Shown here: positions 44,433 through 54,071 of the stretch, piece after piece | Layout of the letters: each line of letters begins with the position of its first letter | Position numbering within the stretch: the first letter of the stretch is position 1 | From: Chimaeribacter coloradensis | GTDB taxonomy: Bacteria > Pseudomonadota > Gammaproteobacteria > Enterobacterales > Enterobacteriaceae | Length of the DNA stretch: 64,000 nucleotides | Direction: 5' to 3' | NCBI RefSeq assembly: GCF_002858715.1 | Contig: NZ_PJZH01000001.1 | Coordinates: 1 to 64,000 of the forward strand | Translations under genes and position numbers: made by a program | The notes under the pieces: generated by a model | Database searches by the model: none | The model's input: only the letters and a program-made list of their open reading frames with translations | Told to the model about the DNA's origin: nothing

Positions 44433-45371
44433 TCAGCGGTCCCAGTAGGGTGGAGTGCCCAGTTTCTCTACCAGGAAATCGACCACCGCCCGCACATTGC
44501 GGGACGGCAGCCGGCTGCGCGGGTAAAGCGCCGCCAGCGTTGACGGCTCCAGCGTGATCGACGCCTGATACTCCGGCAGCAGCCGCACCAGCCGCCCCTG
44601 GTGCAGCGCCTCGCCAATCAGCCAGCTCGGGAACAGCACCAGGCCCAGGCCGTCCAGCGCCGCCTGCGTCAGGGTTTCGGCGTTGTTGCCGGTCAGCGGC
44701 CCGCGCAGGCTGTAGGCCTGCCACGGCTGTTCACTGTGGCGCGGGCGGAAGAACCAGCGCTGCGGCCCGGAGGAGCCTTTAAACACCAGGCAGCGGTGGG
44801 CGTGCAGATCCTCCGGGGTGCGCGGCGTGCCGAACTGCGCCAGGTAGGCCGGGCTGGCCGCCAGCCGGTAGCGCAGCCGCGCCAGCGGCCGGGCGTGCAT
44901 GCTGGAGTCATTCAAAACCCCGATGCGGATCAGCAGATCGGCGGCGGTGTGCAGCGGGTCAACGTAGTCATCGGTCTGGGTCAGCTCTACCGTCAGCTTC
45001 GGGTAACGCTCCGCCAGCGACGCCAGCCACGGGGCGAGGTGCCGCTGGCCGAACACCACCGGCGCATTGATGCGCACCAGCCCGCCCGGCAACTGCTCCC
45101 GCTCCTGCAACGTGCGCGCCGCCTCATCCGCCTGTTCCAGCATCCGCCGCGCATAGTGGCTGAACGCCAGCCCCGCCTCGGTGGGGGCCAGCGCGCGGGT
45201 GTTGCGATAAAGCAACTGGGTATGCAACTGCTGCTCCAGCTGCTGGATCACCCGTGACACGGACGAGGGCGCGACCCCGGTACGCCGCGCCACCTCGGAG
45301 AAACTCCCTTCATCCAGCACCGCCACAAACAGCCGCAAGGCGCGCAGGGAAACTGCATCCACATCGTTCAT
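44433..45371 (-). CDS. LysR-family regulator, divergent to the DUF606 transporter pair
   Basis: A 312-residue LysR-type protein. The helix-turn-helix is in LRALRLFVAVLDEGSFSEVARRTGVAPSSVSRVIQQLEQQL (about 9-49); the effector domain follows (about 90-300) with phrases of the YafC/CrgA-like subgroup (LVRINAPVVFGQRHLAPWL, LLIRIGVLNDSSM, NNAETLTQAALDGLGLVLFPSW). ATG 45371 fits the family; the upstream frame to 45539 is not needed. It is divergent from the two small transporter genes and is their likely regulator. Confidence 0.9.
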   Translation of the reverse strand: MNDVDAVSLRALRLFVAVLDEGSFSEVARRTGVAPSSVSRVIQQLEQQLHTQLLYRNTRALAPTEAGLAFSHYARRMLEQADEAARTLQEREQLPGGLVRINAPVVFGQRHLAPWLASLAERYPKLTVELTQTDDYVDPLHTAADLLIRIGVLNDSSMHARPLARLRYRLAASPAYLAQFGTPRTPEDLHAHRCLVFKGSSGPQRWFFRPRHSEQPWQAYSLRGPLTGNNAETLTQAALDGLGLVLFPSWLIGEALHQGRLVRLLPEYQASITLEPSTLAALYPRSRLPSRNVRAVVDFLVEKLGTPPYWDR

Positions 45372-45539
45372 CTGTGCATCATCCGCAAAACTCTTTTCAT
45401 GATTATCCGGTTTTTCGCAATAACGCGCCAGGGTATAGTCCGCCTCCGCCCATGAGGGGCGGCTTGTTTTTGCATTGACCTGCTGACAACACACTTTCTG
45501 AGCATAACAACACGCTCTCTGACAATAAAAAGGCGACAC

Positions 45540-45974
45540 ATGAACCTGTTACTGATCCCGCTGGTGATCCTCGGCGGCATGGGGCTGTCGGTGGAGGCCG
45601 GGTTACTCGGCCCGCTGGGCGGCGAAGTGGGCCATCTCTGGGCCACCCTGAGCATCTTTGGCGTTGGCAGCGCCCTGACACTGCTGCTGGTGCTGTTCTT
45701 CGGCCCGCGCAACGCCCCTTCCTTTACCGCCCAGCCCGGCTGGCAGCTGCTTGGCGGCATCCTTGGGCCGGTCTATGTGGTGGTGCTGACCCTGACCACG
45801 CCGGTGATCGGCCTGGCGATGACCATGATCGCCATTCTCTCCGGCCAGGTGGCCAAGAGCGTGCTGATCGACCACTACGGCTGGTTCGGCGGCGCGAAGA
45901 AGAAGATTGGGCGGGAACGCCTGCTGGCGCTGCTGTTTATTATTGCGGCACTGTGGCTGATTGCGCGGGGATAA
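45540..45974 (+). CDS. DMT-superfamily transporter subunit (DUF606/YdcZ type), first of pair
   Basis: A 144-residue membrane protein with about five hydrophobic segments of the DUF606/YdcZ group: SVEAGLLGPLGGEVGHLWATL near the N-terminus and GLAMTMIAILSGQVAKSVLIDHYGWFGG later. It is half the size of an EamA two-repeat transporter, so it probably works as a heteromer with the next gene, which starts 3 bp after its stop. The substrate is unknown. Confidence 0.85.
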   Translation: MNLLLIPLVILGGMGLSVEAGLLGPLGGEVGHLWATLSIFGVGSALTLLLVLFFGPRNAPSFTAQPGWQLLGGILGPVYVVVLTLTTPVIGLAMTMIAILSGQVAKSVLIDHYGWFGGAKKKIGRERLLALLFIIAALWLIARG

Positions 45975-45977
45975 GTG

Positions 45978-46430
45978 ATGACAGAAGTAATTATGGTTGT
46001 ACTGGCGATCATCGCCGGGGCCGCGCTGAGCGTTCAGGCGGCGATTAACGGGCAGCTCGGCGCACGCGTCGGGGTGCTGAAAAGCGCCTTCCTCACCTTC
46101 AGCCTGGGTGCGCTGGTGACGATGCTGCTGATCCTGTTCTTTGAAAGTGCCCACCCGCAGACGCTGATGACCGTGCCGAAGTGGCAACTGGCCGGGGCGC
46201 TGTTCGGTGTGCCTTACATCATCATCATGGTGACGGCGGTGCCGCGTGTGGGTACCGCGGTGGCGACGGTGGCGGTGATCCTCGGCCAGCTGGCGATGAG
46301 CATCCTGATCGACAGCTTCGGCTGGCTGGATAACCCGGAGATTCCGCTCAGCGGGAACCGGCTGGCGGCGGTGGTCTGCCTGGCGGTCGCGCTGGGGCTG
46401 ATTTACCGGAGTAATAAGAAGGGGGAGTAG
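45978..46430 (+). CDS. DMT-superfamily transporter subunit (DUF606/YdcZ type), second of pair
   Basis: A 150-residue membrane protein homologous to the preceding one: ALSVQAAINGQLGARVGVLKSAFLTFSLG, PYIIIMVTAVPRVGTAVATVAVILGQLAMSILIDSFGWL. Paired half-size DUF606 proteins form one transporter. ATG 45978 is used; the GTG at 45975 is an alternative. It is the last gene before the repeat-rich stretch at 46431. Confidence 0.85.
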   Translation: MTEVIMVVLAIIAGAALSVQAAINGQLGARVGVLKSAFLTFSLGALVTMLLILFFESAHPQTLMTVPKWQLAGALFGVPYIIIMVTAVPRVGTAVATVAVILGQLAMSILIDSFGWLDNPEIPLSGNRLAAVVCLAVALGLIYRSNKKGE

Positions 46431-46439
46431 GCTTTCCTG

Positions 46440-46520
46440 CCGGAAGGTTGAAAAGTGTTGTGGAAGGTTTCGGTTGTTCGTATATGAGACGTTCCGCTGA
46501 ATTTAATGGTGAAGTGGAAG
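46440..46520. repeat. Partial copy of the repeat end module
   Basis: GTGGAAGGTTTCGGTTGTTCGTATATGAG at about 46460 and a second, similar GTGGAAGGTTTCGGTTGTTCATGAG at about 46513 show that the outer 3' end of repeat subtype B is duplicated here. Confidence 0.6.
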
Positions 46521-46818
46521 GTTTCGGTTGTTCATGAGCCGTTGTCCACCCAGCTTCCCCAGCCTCAACCGAGCAGGGCCTGCCGGCGCGCCGGCCCTGC
46601 ACCCGCGCGCTTTCGGTGCCCCGGCTGAATCATTGCACGCTCCCGCGTGTCCCCTCATTACGCCTCCGGGCTGCTCGGGCCGGTACAGACACGCTCCCGG
46701 CGTGGCTGTACCTCTCGCGGGCATCCATGCCCGCTCACCCGGCCCTGCGTCTCCATTCGGCAATGATTTTTACGCCCCCACCTCCTCTGCAAATCCTTGA
46801 GTATGTAAGGAAAGAGTA
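46521..46818 (-). repeat. Structured multi-hairpin repeat, copy 2 (subtype B)
   Basis: 298 bp, in reverse orientation and exactly as long as copy 3. Stems (plus-strand coordinates): GCAGGGCC/GGCCCTGC (46573-46580 with 46593-46600), CACGC-TCCC-GCGTG (46636-46649; loop GGGA on the element's own strand), CACGCT/GGCGTG near 46689-46703, and GCGGGCAT/ATGCCCGC (46717-46724 with 46727-46734). Compared with copies 1 and 4, the first and last of these stems have entirely different sequence but still pair. Confidence 0.85.
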
Positions 46819-46870
46819 GGTGGGGGTATTTGTATGTGTTGTGTGCTTATCCGGCCTCGCATTTCTGTTT

Positions 46871-46964
46871 GGCAACGGTTTTTATGCCCTCGCCACCTCT
46901 GCAAATCTTTGGGTATTGGCAACGGTTTTTATGCCCTCGCCACCTCTGCAAATCTTTGGGTATG
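46871..46964. repeat. 47-bp tandem duplication of the repeat boundary module
   Basis: Two adjacent copies of a 47-bp unit (46871-46917 and 46918-46964) starting GGCAACGGTTTTTATGCC and containing CACCTCTGCAAATCTTTGGG. The unit is a variant of the boundary at 46759-46810, so three such modules stand in a row here. The remaining part of 46819-47163 holds no credible gene; a 125-codon minus-strand frame runs through the duplication and is rejected. Confidence 0.8.
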
Positions 46965-47163
46965 TAAGGAAAGAGTAGGGGGAATCTTGGTGTGACATCT
47001 GCCTCTCTTTTGTCTTTCGTAATCTCATTCACCCGTGATCTGAAATCCCCTTTATTTCCCCCTTTGCCCAAAAAATCTCCGCTTGTTACCGGAAATTCAA
47101 CTTTTGCTAAGTAACCGTTTGCGCAACCGATAAAAAACGGTATCTTTACCGCCGCCAGCGATA

Positions 47164-47179
47164 TGTGAGCAGGATCACG
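47164..47179 (+). promoter_or_regulatory. CRP-binding site upstream of tsx
   Basis: TGTGAGCAGGATCACG, matching TGTGA-N6-TCACA with one difference, lies 218 bp before the tsx start. E. coli tsx is controlled by CRP and CytR; I did not place a CytR site. Confidence 0.7.
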
Positions 47180-47397
47180 AAACAAATGCATAACAATGCA
47201 ACTCAAATTGACATTTGTTGACACAATCGCGTATTAAGTTACGAAATCATGACAACTAAGAATCTTCTGAGGATCAGGGGTAAACCGGTCTTCAGGAATT
47301 TGAAGCAATGATCGTTAATGACGCTGCCGCCGCGGGGGTGTGAATGACCTCCGCCGTCCGGCAGGGACACGCCCCCCTTTTACGCACTGGAACCACA

Positions 47398-48282
47398 ATG
47401 AAAAATCGTCTTTTCGCCGCGGGCGCGTTGATCGCCCTCTCTTATAGCGCCAGCGCCCTGGCTGAATCCAATGTCGGGTCCAGCGATCAGGGGGAATACC
47501 TCTCTGACTGGTGGAAACAGAGCGTGAACGTGGTGGGCAGCTACCATACCCGCTTTGGGCCGCAGCTGAACAACGATCTCTACCTCGAATATGAAGCCTT
47601 TGCCCATAAAGACTGGTTCGACTTCTACGGCTATGTGGATGTGCCGAAATTCTTCGGCGCAGGCAACAGCAATGACGTCGGCATCTGGAACAAAAACGGC
47701 TCGCCGCTGTTTATGGAGATCGAACCGCGCTTCTCCATCGACAAACTCACCGGCACTGACCTGAGCTTCGGGCCGTTCAAAGAGTGGTACTTCGCCAACA
47801 ACTATATCTATGATATGGGCCCGGACAGCGACAATCGCCAGAACACCTGGTACATGGGCCTCGGCACTGACGTCGACACCCATACCCCGCTGAACCTCTC
47901 CCTGAACGTCTACGCCAAATACCAGTGGGAAAACTACAGCGCCGCCAACGAAAACAGCTGGGACGGCTACCGCTTCAAAGTCAAATACTTCCTGCCGCTG
48001 GGCGACCTGTGGGGCGGCCACTTCAGCTACATCGGCTTCACCAACTTCGACTGGGGCTCTGACCTCAACGAAAACGGCAACAAGTCCCGTACCAGCAACT
48101 CCATCGCCTCCAGCCACATCCTGGCGCTGAACTACGCCCACTGGCACTACTCCGTGGTGGCGCGTTACTTCCATAACGGCGGCCAATGGCAGGACGGCAC
48201 CGAGCTGAACTTCGGCAAGGGCAACTTTGACGTCAAGTCTACCGGCTGGGGCTACTATGCGGTGATCGGCTACAGCTTCTGA
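47398..48282 (+). CDS. tsx: Nucleoside-specific outer-membrane channel Tsx
   Basis: A 12-stranded beta-barrel that admits nucleosides and serves as a phage and colicin receptor. It has 294 residues. Signal peptide 1-22 (ALA before ESNVGSS), then [23 protein letters not shown]-like and [62 protein letters not shown] and the terminal VIGYSF, all close to E. coli Tsx. ATG 47398 gives the signal peptide; the frame to 47344 does not. In E. coli tsx lies elsewhere, so its place beside ybiT is a rearrangement. A CRP site lies upstream. Confidence 0.95.
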   Translation: MKNRLFAAGALIALSYSASALAESNVGSSDQGEYLSDWWKQSVNVVGSYHTRFGPQLNNDLYLEYEAFAHKDWFDFYGYVDVPKFFGAGNSNDVGIWNKNGSPLFMEIEPRFSIDKLTGTDLSFGPFKEWYFANNYIYDMGPDSDNRQNTWYMGLGTDVDTHTPLNLSLNVYAKYQWENYSAANENSWDGYRFKVKYFLPLGDLWGGHFSYIGFTNFDWGSDLNENGNKSRTSNSIASSHILALNYAHWHYSVVARYFHNGGQWQDGTELNFGKGNFDVKSTGWGYYAVIGYSF

Positions 48283-48304
48283 TCCCGCGCTCCCCTGCAC
48301 ACCC

Positions 48305-48326
48305 AACCCGGCTCCGGCCGGGTTTT
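48305..48326 (+). terminator. Terminator of tsx
   Basis: AACCCGG-CTCCGG-CCGGGTT (48305-48311 with 48318-48324) running into GGTTTTCTG. Confidence 0.75.
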
Positions 48327-48426
48327 CTGTTTATTGCGCGAAAAACAACCAAAACGATGCGCGACCCCGCCCGCCGGTTATGGCATAATGCGCGCCTCAT
48401 CACATTCCCAGACAAGAGCGAGCGTT

Positions 48427-50022
48427 GTGTTAAGCACTAACAACATCACCATGCAATTCGGCAGCAAGCCGCTGTTCGAAAATATTTCCGTCAAATTTGG
48501 CGGCGGCAACCGTTACGGCCTGATCGGTGCCAACGGCTGCGGTAAATCCACCTTTATGAAAATTCTCGGCGGGGATCTGGTGCCGAGCAGCGGCAACGTG
48601 TTCCTTGACCCGAACGAACGCCTGGGTAAATTGCGCCAGGACCAGTTCGCCTATGAGTCCTTCACCGTGCTGGACACCGTGATCATGGGCCACGACGAAC
48701 TGTGGCAGGTGAAAGAAGAGCGCGACCGCATCTACGCCCTGGCTGAGATGAGCGAAGAGGACGGCTACAAAGTGGCTGACCTGGAAGTGGCCTACGGCGA
48801 AATGGACGGCTACACCGCCGAAGCGCGCGCCGGTGAACTGCTGCTGGGCGTCGGTATCCCGGTGGAACAGCACTACGGCCCGATGAGCGAAATCGCCCCC
48901 GGCTTCAAGCTGCGTGTGCTGCTGGCGCAGGCGCTGTTCTCCAACCCGGAGATCCTGCTGCTCGACGAACCGACCAACAACCTGGACATCGACACCATCC
49001 GTTGGCTGGAGCAGGTGCTGAACGAACGTAACAGCACCATGATCATCATCTCGCACGACCGTCACTTCCTGAACATGGTCTGCACCCACATGGCTGACCT
49101 GGACTACGGCGAGCTGCGCGTTTACCCGGGCAACTATGACGAATACATGACCGCCGCCACCCAGGCGCGTGAGCGCCTGCTCTCTGACAACGCCAAGAAA
49201 AAGGCGCAGATTGCTGAGCTGCAATCCTTCGTCAGCCGCTTCAGCGCCAACGCCTCCAAATCCAAGCAGGCGACCTCCCGCGCCCGCCAGATTGACAAGA
49301 TCCAGCTCGATGAGGTCAAAGCCTCCAGCCGCCAGAACCCGTACATCCGCTTCGATCAGGACAAAAAACTGTTCCGTAACGCGCTGGAAGTGCAGGAGCT
49401 GGCCAAGGGCTATGACGAGGGCCTGCTGTTCAAAAACCTCAACCTGATGGTGGAAGTGGGCGAGAAAGTCGCGGTACTGGGTGCCAACGGCATCGGTAAA
49501 ACCACCCTGCTGAAAACGCTGGTGGGCGACGTCGAGGCCAACGCAGGCACCGTGAAGTGGTCTGAGAACGCCAACATCGGCTACTACGCCCAGGACCACG
49601 CGGAAGATTTCGACGTGGACATGACCGTCTTCGACTGGATGAGCCAGTGGAAGCAGGAAAAAGATGACGAACAAGCGGTGCGCGGTATCCTCGGCCGTTT
49701 GCTGTTCGGCCAGGACGACATCAAGAAAAAGGTCAAAGTGCTCTCCGGGGGCGAGAAGGGCCGCATGCTGTTCGGCAAGCTGATGATGCGCAAACCGAAC
49801 GTGCTGATCATGGACGAACCGACCAACCACCTCGACATGGAGTCGATCGAGTCCCTGAACATGGCGCTGGAGATGTACGAAGGCACGCTGATCTTCGTCT
49901 CCCACGACCGTGAGTTCGTCAGCTCGCTGGCGACCCGCGTGCTGGAGATCACCCCGAACAAGGTGATCGACTTCGGCGGCACCTACGAAGACTACCTGCG
50001 CAGCCAGGGCATCTACGCCTGA
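48427..50022 (+). CDS. ybiT: ABC-F family ATPase YbiT
   Basis: A ribosome-associated ABC-F protein with two ATPase domains and no membrane segments. It has 531 residues from GTG 48427, aligned with the E. coli start. Walker A motifs GANGCGKST (N-terminal) and GANGIGKTT (C-terminal); signature regions [17 protein letters not shown] and [13 protein letters not shown]; Walker [14 protein letters not shown] and [13 protein letters not shown]. Between them is the inter-domain linker [20 protein letters not shown], which in ABC-F proteins reaches the peptidyl-transferase site. Residue-level identity to E. coli YbiT is very high. A 5' extension of the frame to 48334 is not supported. Confidence 0.95.
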   Translation: MLSTNNITMQFGSKPLFENISVKFGGGNRYGLIGANGCGKSTFMKILGGDLVPSSGNVFLDPNERLGKLRQDQFAYESFTVLDTVIMGHDELWQVKEERDRIYALAEMSEEDGYKVADLEVAYGEMDGYTAEARAGELLLGVGIPVEQHYGPMSEIAPGFKLRVLLAQALFSNPEILLLDEPTNNLDIDTIRWLEQVLNERNSTMIIISHDRHFLNMVCTHMADLDYGELRVYPGNYDEYMTAATQARERLLSDNAKKKAQIAELQSFVSRFSANASKSKQATSRARQIDKIQLDEVKASSRQNPYIRFDQDKKLFRNALEVQELAKGYDEGLLFKNLNLMVEVGEKVAVLGANGIGKTTLLKTLVGDVEANAGTVKWSENANIGYYAQDHAEDFDVDMTVFDWMSQWKQEKDDEQAVRGILGRLLFGQDDIKKKVKVLSGGEKGRMLFGKLMMRKPNVLIMDEPTNHLDMESIESLNMALEMYEGTLIFVSHDREFVSSLATRVLEITPNKVIDFGGTYEDYLRSQGIYA

Positions 50023-50037
50023 TTTTATTCGCGCACA

Positions 50038-50067
50038 AAAAAGCCGGGCAGCTGCCCGGCTTTTTTT
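50038..50067. terminator. Bidirectional terminator ybiT / GH31 gene
   Basis: AGCCGGGCAG/CTGCCCGGCT, a perfect 10-bp stem (50042-50061), with AAAAAA before and TTTTTTT after. Confidence 0.9.
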
Positions 50068-50091
50068 ATGGCCGCGACCCAGGCCTTCGCC

Positions 50092-52455
50092 TTACAGCCG
50101 CCACGCCTTGCTCTCCACGCCGTCCACCCACAGGCGGCGGGTTTCGCCCGGCGGCAGCGTCAGGGTGATGTCCTGCCAGGCGGGCTGGTAGGTGCCTTTG
50201 CGATGGAAAGTGAGGCGGATGTCGGTGGCGGTGCAGGCCATCTCCCACGTCAGCCACAGCGCCTTATCCTGCCGGTAACCCCAGGTTTCGCCGTCATCCT
50301 CAAACAGCATGCCGTGGGAGGTACCTTCGCCGCGCAGCGGATAGAGTTTCAGCTCGCGCACGGTATCGGCCTGCGCATCCACATGGGTGATGCGCGCGCT
50401 GTGCGGCAGGGCAGCCCCGGCGCGCACCAGCAGCGGCAGCCGCTCCAGCGGGGCGTCCAGCGTCACCTGCTGGCCGCCGCTGAACCATTGCCCGCTGTGG
50501 TAGTCATACCAGCCGCTGCCGTTGTCCGGCAGCCACAGGCTGCGCTGCCGCTCGCCCGGCTCCACCACGCTCGCCACCAGCAGGTCACGCCCCAGCAGGA
50601 ACTCGTCGCATTCGGCAAAGGTCTGCGCGTCATGCTCATGGTCAAGGAAAGTCGGCCGCAGCATCGGCTCGTCATCCGCATGGGCCTGCCACAGCAGGGT
50701 GTAGAAGTAGGGCAGCAGGCGGTAGCGCAGCTCAATCGCCTCGCGAATCGCCGGGGTCACCGCTGGGTACATCCACGGCTCGTTGACGGTGTGATCGTCA
50801 TTCCAGGAGTGGATGGTAAAGCGCGGGTGCATCACGCCGTTCTGCACCCAGCGCACAAACAGCTCCGCCTCGGGCTTGTCGCCGGAGAAGCCGCCGACGT
50901 CGTGGCCGACGTTGTACAGCCCCGACAGGCTCATGCCGACGCCCATGCGGGTGTTGTAGCGCAGCGTCTCCCAGTTGGTGCGGTTGTCACCGCTCCAGGT
51001 CTGCACGTAGCGCTGCATCCCGGCGCAGCCGGAACGGGAGATCAGGTAAGGGCGTTTTTCCGGCGCGAACGCCTGTTGCGCTTCCATCGAGGCGCGCATC
51101 ATCAACAGCGGCATCACCGGGCGGATATGTTTGATGGCGATTTCGCGGCCGAAGCCGTGGCAGCGCGCCTCGCCGTCCCACACTTCATATTCGTTGTTGT
51201 CATTCCAGGTCGAGTCGATGCCTTTCTCCAGCAGTTGCCCGGTGACGCCCTGTTGCCACCAGGCCACGGTGGCCGGGTTGGTGAAGTCGAGGTGCGAGCC
51301 TTCATCATCCCAGAAGCTGGAGCGCTCCGGGCACGCCTGCTCTGAATCCCGGATAAACAGCCCGCGCTCCGCCACTTCGTGGTAGCGCGGGTGGTCCTGC
51401 AACAGGCAGGGCTTGATGTTGGCCGCCAGCTTCAGCCCGGCGTCGTGGAATGCCCGGGTCATCACCTCCGGCTGCGGCACCTTGTCGTAGTTCCAGTTGA
51501 AGACATAGCGCTTGTTGTTGATCGAGGTGTAGCCGGAGGAGAGCTGGAACGAGTCGCAGGGGATCGCCTGCTCGCGGCAGAGCCGGATAAAGTGCATCAA
51601 TTGCTGCTGGGCGTCCGGTGCGTCGGTGTAGTGCATGGTAGAGCCGCTGTAGCCCAGGCTCCATTTCGGGCCGAACAGCGTTTTGCCGGTGAGCCGCACG
51701 AAGGCCTTGGTGACATCCAGCACCTGCGGGCCGAGGAACAGGTAGTAGTCGATGTCGCCCGCTTCCGCCTGCCAGCGGCGGTAGGCCGGGTGGTAGTTGT
51801 CGATCTCGTTGCCCAGGTCGAGCCAGCAGCTGCTGAGGTTGTCATAAAACAGCCCGAAGCTGACCCCCGCCCGGCGGGTGATGGTGAACGGGATATGTTT
51901 GTAGAGCGGGTCGGTGGAGGCGGCGTTGTAGCCCATCGCGTCCAGGTTGCGCATCTCATAGCGTTTGCCGGTGCGCTGCAACGGCCCGGCTTTCTCGCCC
52001 AGCCCGTAGTAGGTGTCCTCTTTGTCGCGGCGCTGGTAGTGCGCCACGCCGTCGCCGTGGGCGTTGAGCTGGTAGGCGCTGGTCGGGCGGTCACTCACCA
52101 AGGGCTGCCACGCGCCGGCCTGGTCGCGGTAGTGCCACTCCAGCCACAGCGGCTGGTGCACCGTCACGCGCAGTTTTTCGCTGCTGATGCAGAGCGTCTC
52201 CCCCTGTTCTTCCAGGGTGAAGCCGGGCAGGGCAAAGCCCGCCACGCTCTCCCGCGCGCGGCCTTCCCACGGCACGTCGCCGTCCGGCGCGATGCTCCAG
52301 GTGCGGTCGAGTGCCAGCTGGTTACGGCGTTTGATCAGCACGCGGAACAGGCCCGCGTCCAGCACATAGAGGCAGAGGCGGTGGCTGCCGTCGACGGTTA
52401 ACTCCACGTGGTGATCGTCAGCGGTCAGCAGCGACCAGTTTTTCAGCGTTTTCAT
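50092..52455 (-). CDS. GH31 family alpha-glycosidase
   Basis: A 787-residue glycoside hydrolase of family 31. The catalytic barrel occupies about 250-600; the nucleophile is D419 in GIDSTWNDNNEYEVW and the acid/base is D490 in QTWSGDNRTNWETLR. Other family marks: YYGLGEKAGPLQRTGKRYEMRNLDAMGYN, LSLGYSGSTMHY-like WSLGYSGSTMHYTD and GHDVGGFSGDKPEAELFVRW. There is no signal peptide, so it is cytoplasmic and would cleave an imported alpha-glucoside or xyloside. It is followed upstream on the same strand by an MFS transporter 14 bp away and a divergent LacI regulator, forming a sugar-use unit. Exact substrate unknown. Confidence 0.9.
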   Translation of the reverse strand: MKTLKNWSLLTADDHHVELTVDGSHRLCLYVLDAGLFRVLIKRRNQLALDRTWSIAPDGDVPWEGRARESVAGFALPGFTLEEQGETLCISSEKLRVTVHQPLWLEWHYRDQAGAWQPLVSDRPTSAYQLNAHGDGVAHYQRRDKEDTYYGLGEKAGPLQRTGKRYEMRNLDAMGYNAASTDPLYKHIPFTITRRAGVSFGLFYDNLSSCWLDLGNEIDNYHPAYRRWQAEAGDIDYYLFLGPQVLDVTKAFVRLTGKTLFGPKWSLGYSGSTMHYTDAPDAQQQLMHFIRLCREQAIPCDSFQLSSGYTSINNKRYVFNWNYDKVPQPEVMTRAFHDAGLKLAANIKPCLLQDHPRYHEVAERGLFIRDSEQACPERSSFWDDEGSHLDFTNPATVAWWQQGVTGQLLEKGIDSTWNDNNEYEVWDGEARCHGFGREIAIKHIRPVMPLLMMRASMEAQQAFAPEKRPYLISRSGCAGMQRYVQTWSGDNRTNWETLRYNTRMGVGMSLSGLYNVGHDVGGFSGDKPEAELFVRWVQNGVMHPRFTIHSWNDDHTVNEPWMYPAVTPAIREAIELRYRLLPYFYTLLWQAHADDEPMLRPTFLDHEHDAQTFAECDEFLLGRDLLVASVVEPGERQRSLWLPDNGSGWYDYHSGQWFSGGQQVTLDAPLERLPLLVRAGAALPHSARITHVDAQADTVRELKLYPLRGEGTSHGMLFEDDGETWGYRQDKALWLTWEMACTATDIRLTFHRKGTYQPAWQDITLTLPPGETRRLWVDGVESKAWRL

Positions 52456-52469
52456 CGTTACATTCCCTT

Positions 52470-53768
52470 TCAGGCGCGCGCAGTGCGGCGTTCAGCAATA
52501 AAGGCGATCAGGAAGACCGCGCCAATCAGGTCAAAGAACCCCATGGCAATAAACAGCGGGTTGAAGCCAATCTGGTCGGCGGTGACGCCAATCAGCAGTG
52601 AGAAGAGGAAGCTGGCGATCCAGGCGGCCGAGCCGCGCATCCCGTTGACGGTGGCCATCTGCCCGCGGTCAAAGGAGTCCACCACCAGCGCGCTCAGCAT
52701 GCAGGAGATGATCTGATGGCCGAAGCCGCCCACCGAGATCAGCGCGATGGCGATGTAAGGGTCCTGGGTGGTGGCGACCAGCGCCAGGGAGAGCATCAGG
52801 AACGCGCCGGTGACGGAGCTGGCGACCACCGAGTTGGTGCGGGTGCAGCCAAACACGCGGACGTAGAGTTTGGTCAGGTAGCCGCTCGCCACGCTGCCGA
52901 GGTCGGCGGCCAGGAACGGCAGCCAGGCGAACATGGCGATCTGTTTCAGGTCCATGCCGCGCTCGTTGGCGAGGTAGAGCGGCACCCAGAAGCTCAGCAC
53001 CGCCCAGGCCGGTTCCGCCATAAACGCCGGGATGGCGATGCCGTAGAAGCGTTTGTTCTTCGCCACGGTTTTCAGCGCGGTCAGGAACGGCAGTTTCACC
53101 GCCGGCGGCTCGTTATCCTGCTTGATGAAGGTCAGCTCATCTTTGCTCAGACGCGGGTGCTGCTCCGGGTTGTGGTAGAACAGCCACCAGAGCAGCACCC
53201 AGGCCAGCGCCAGCGCGCCGGTAAACATAAACGCCCCCTGCCAGCCAAAAGAGACATGGGCAAAGTAGACGATCGGCGGGGCCAGCATCGCGCCGACGGA
53301 GAAGCCCACGCCTGCCCAGCCCGCCGCAATCGGCCGCTCTTTTTTCGGGAACCATTCGCCGATGGTTTTGGCGTTGGCCGGGGTGGCGGCCGCTTCGGCA
53401 CCGCCCATAAAGAAGCGCAGGATCGCCAGATGCAGCCAGCTGCCCGCCCCGGCATGCAGCATACAGACCACCGCCCAGATAGTGGCGCAGATCAAAAAGC
53501 CGAGCTTCAGGCCGATGACGTCAATCAGCCAGCCGCAGATCGGCTGGAACAGGGTGTAGGCGAGCTGGAATGCGCCGACAATCCAGGAGTACTGCTCAGT
53601 GGTGATGCCGAGGCTGGTTTTCAGCTCCGGCGCGAGGATGCCCAACGAGTTGCGGGTAATGTAGTTGATGGTGACGCCGAGCAGAAACAGCACCAGCACC
53701 CACCAACGCAGGTGACGGAAAGTGCGCTTCGCCGTAACGGCGGCCACATCCTGGTTTATGTGACTCAT
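52470..53768 (-). CDS. MFS transporter, anion:cation symporter (ACS) family
   Basis: A 432-residue twelve-segment transporter of the ACS group (ExuT/GudP-like): GVTINYITRNSLGILAPELK in segment 1, GWLIDVIGLKLGF in the first MFS loop, FFMGGAEAAATPANAKTIGEWFPKKERPIAAGWAGVGFSVGAMLAPP, and GQMATVNGMRGSAAWIASF. ATG 53768 is used; the frame to 53819 has no support. ACS members mostly carry sugar acids, so the imported compound may be an acidic or modified sugar that the adjacent GH31 enzyme cleaves. The two genes form an operon with the transporter first. Confidence 0.88.
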   Translation of the reverse strand: MSHINQDVAAVTAKRTFRHLRWWVLVLFLLGVTINYITRNSLGILAPELKTSLGITTEQYSWIVGAFQLAYTLFQPICGWLIDVIGLKLGFLICATIWAVVCMLHAGAGSWLHLAILRFFMGGAEAAATPANAKTIGEWFPKKERPIAAGWAGVGFSVGAMLAPPIVYFAHVSFGWQGAFMFTGALALAWVLLWWLFYHNPEQHPRLSKDELTFIKQDNEPPAVKLPFLTALKTVAKNKRFYGIAIPAFMAEPAWAVLSFWVPLYLANERGMDLKQIAMFAWLPFLAADLGSVASGYLTKLYVRVFGCTRTNSVVASSVTGAFLMLSLALVATTQDPYIAIALISVGGFGHQIISCMLSALVVDSFDRGQMATVNGMRGSAAWIASFLFSLLIGVTADQIGFNPLFIAMGFFDLIGAVFLIAFIAERRTARA

Positions 53769-54029
53769 TCTGTCTGTTCTCCACGTAGGTACAGGGAATA
53801 ACCGGAATTGGTATAACACCCTTTCAAAAGGGCTTAATAATTTTAAGTATTTGAATATTATCTATTTTAATGCCATTCGCCCGGTAAAACGGACGAAAGA
53901 TGTTCGACAAATTGAGCCTAATCGAGTTATAAACTGACCAACAGCGGATTTTATGCAAAGATTTTCATCAGCCTGCGAAAAGCGGGCCGGGAACAGAGGC
54001 AAAATGGCAACATTACCCGACTCTCCTGC

Positions 54030-54047
54030 GATGAAAATTTTTTCATC
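54030..54047. promoter_or_regulatory. Palindrome, probable LacI-family operator
   Basis: GATGAAAATTTTTTCATC is a near-perfect 18-bp inverted repeat, 25 bp before the regulator start, inside the 303-bp region between the divergent transporter and regulator genes (53769-54071). A half-site GATTTTCATC lies near 53957. The regulator probably binds here and represses both directions. Confidence 0.65.
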
Positions 54048-54071
54048 GGCAAATCAGGCACAGATCACAAA

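Noticed and set aside
46440-46520. ERIC element, suggested by the phrase GTTCCGCTGA
   Set aside because: The stretch lacks the 127-bp ERIC palindrome and instead matches the end of repeat subtype B.
46847-47224. 125-codon minus-strand frame ending in KQKCEAG
   Set aside because: It runs through the 47-bp tandem duplication and non-coding sequence up to the tsx promoter, and across the CRP site. It has no recognisable domain.
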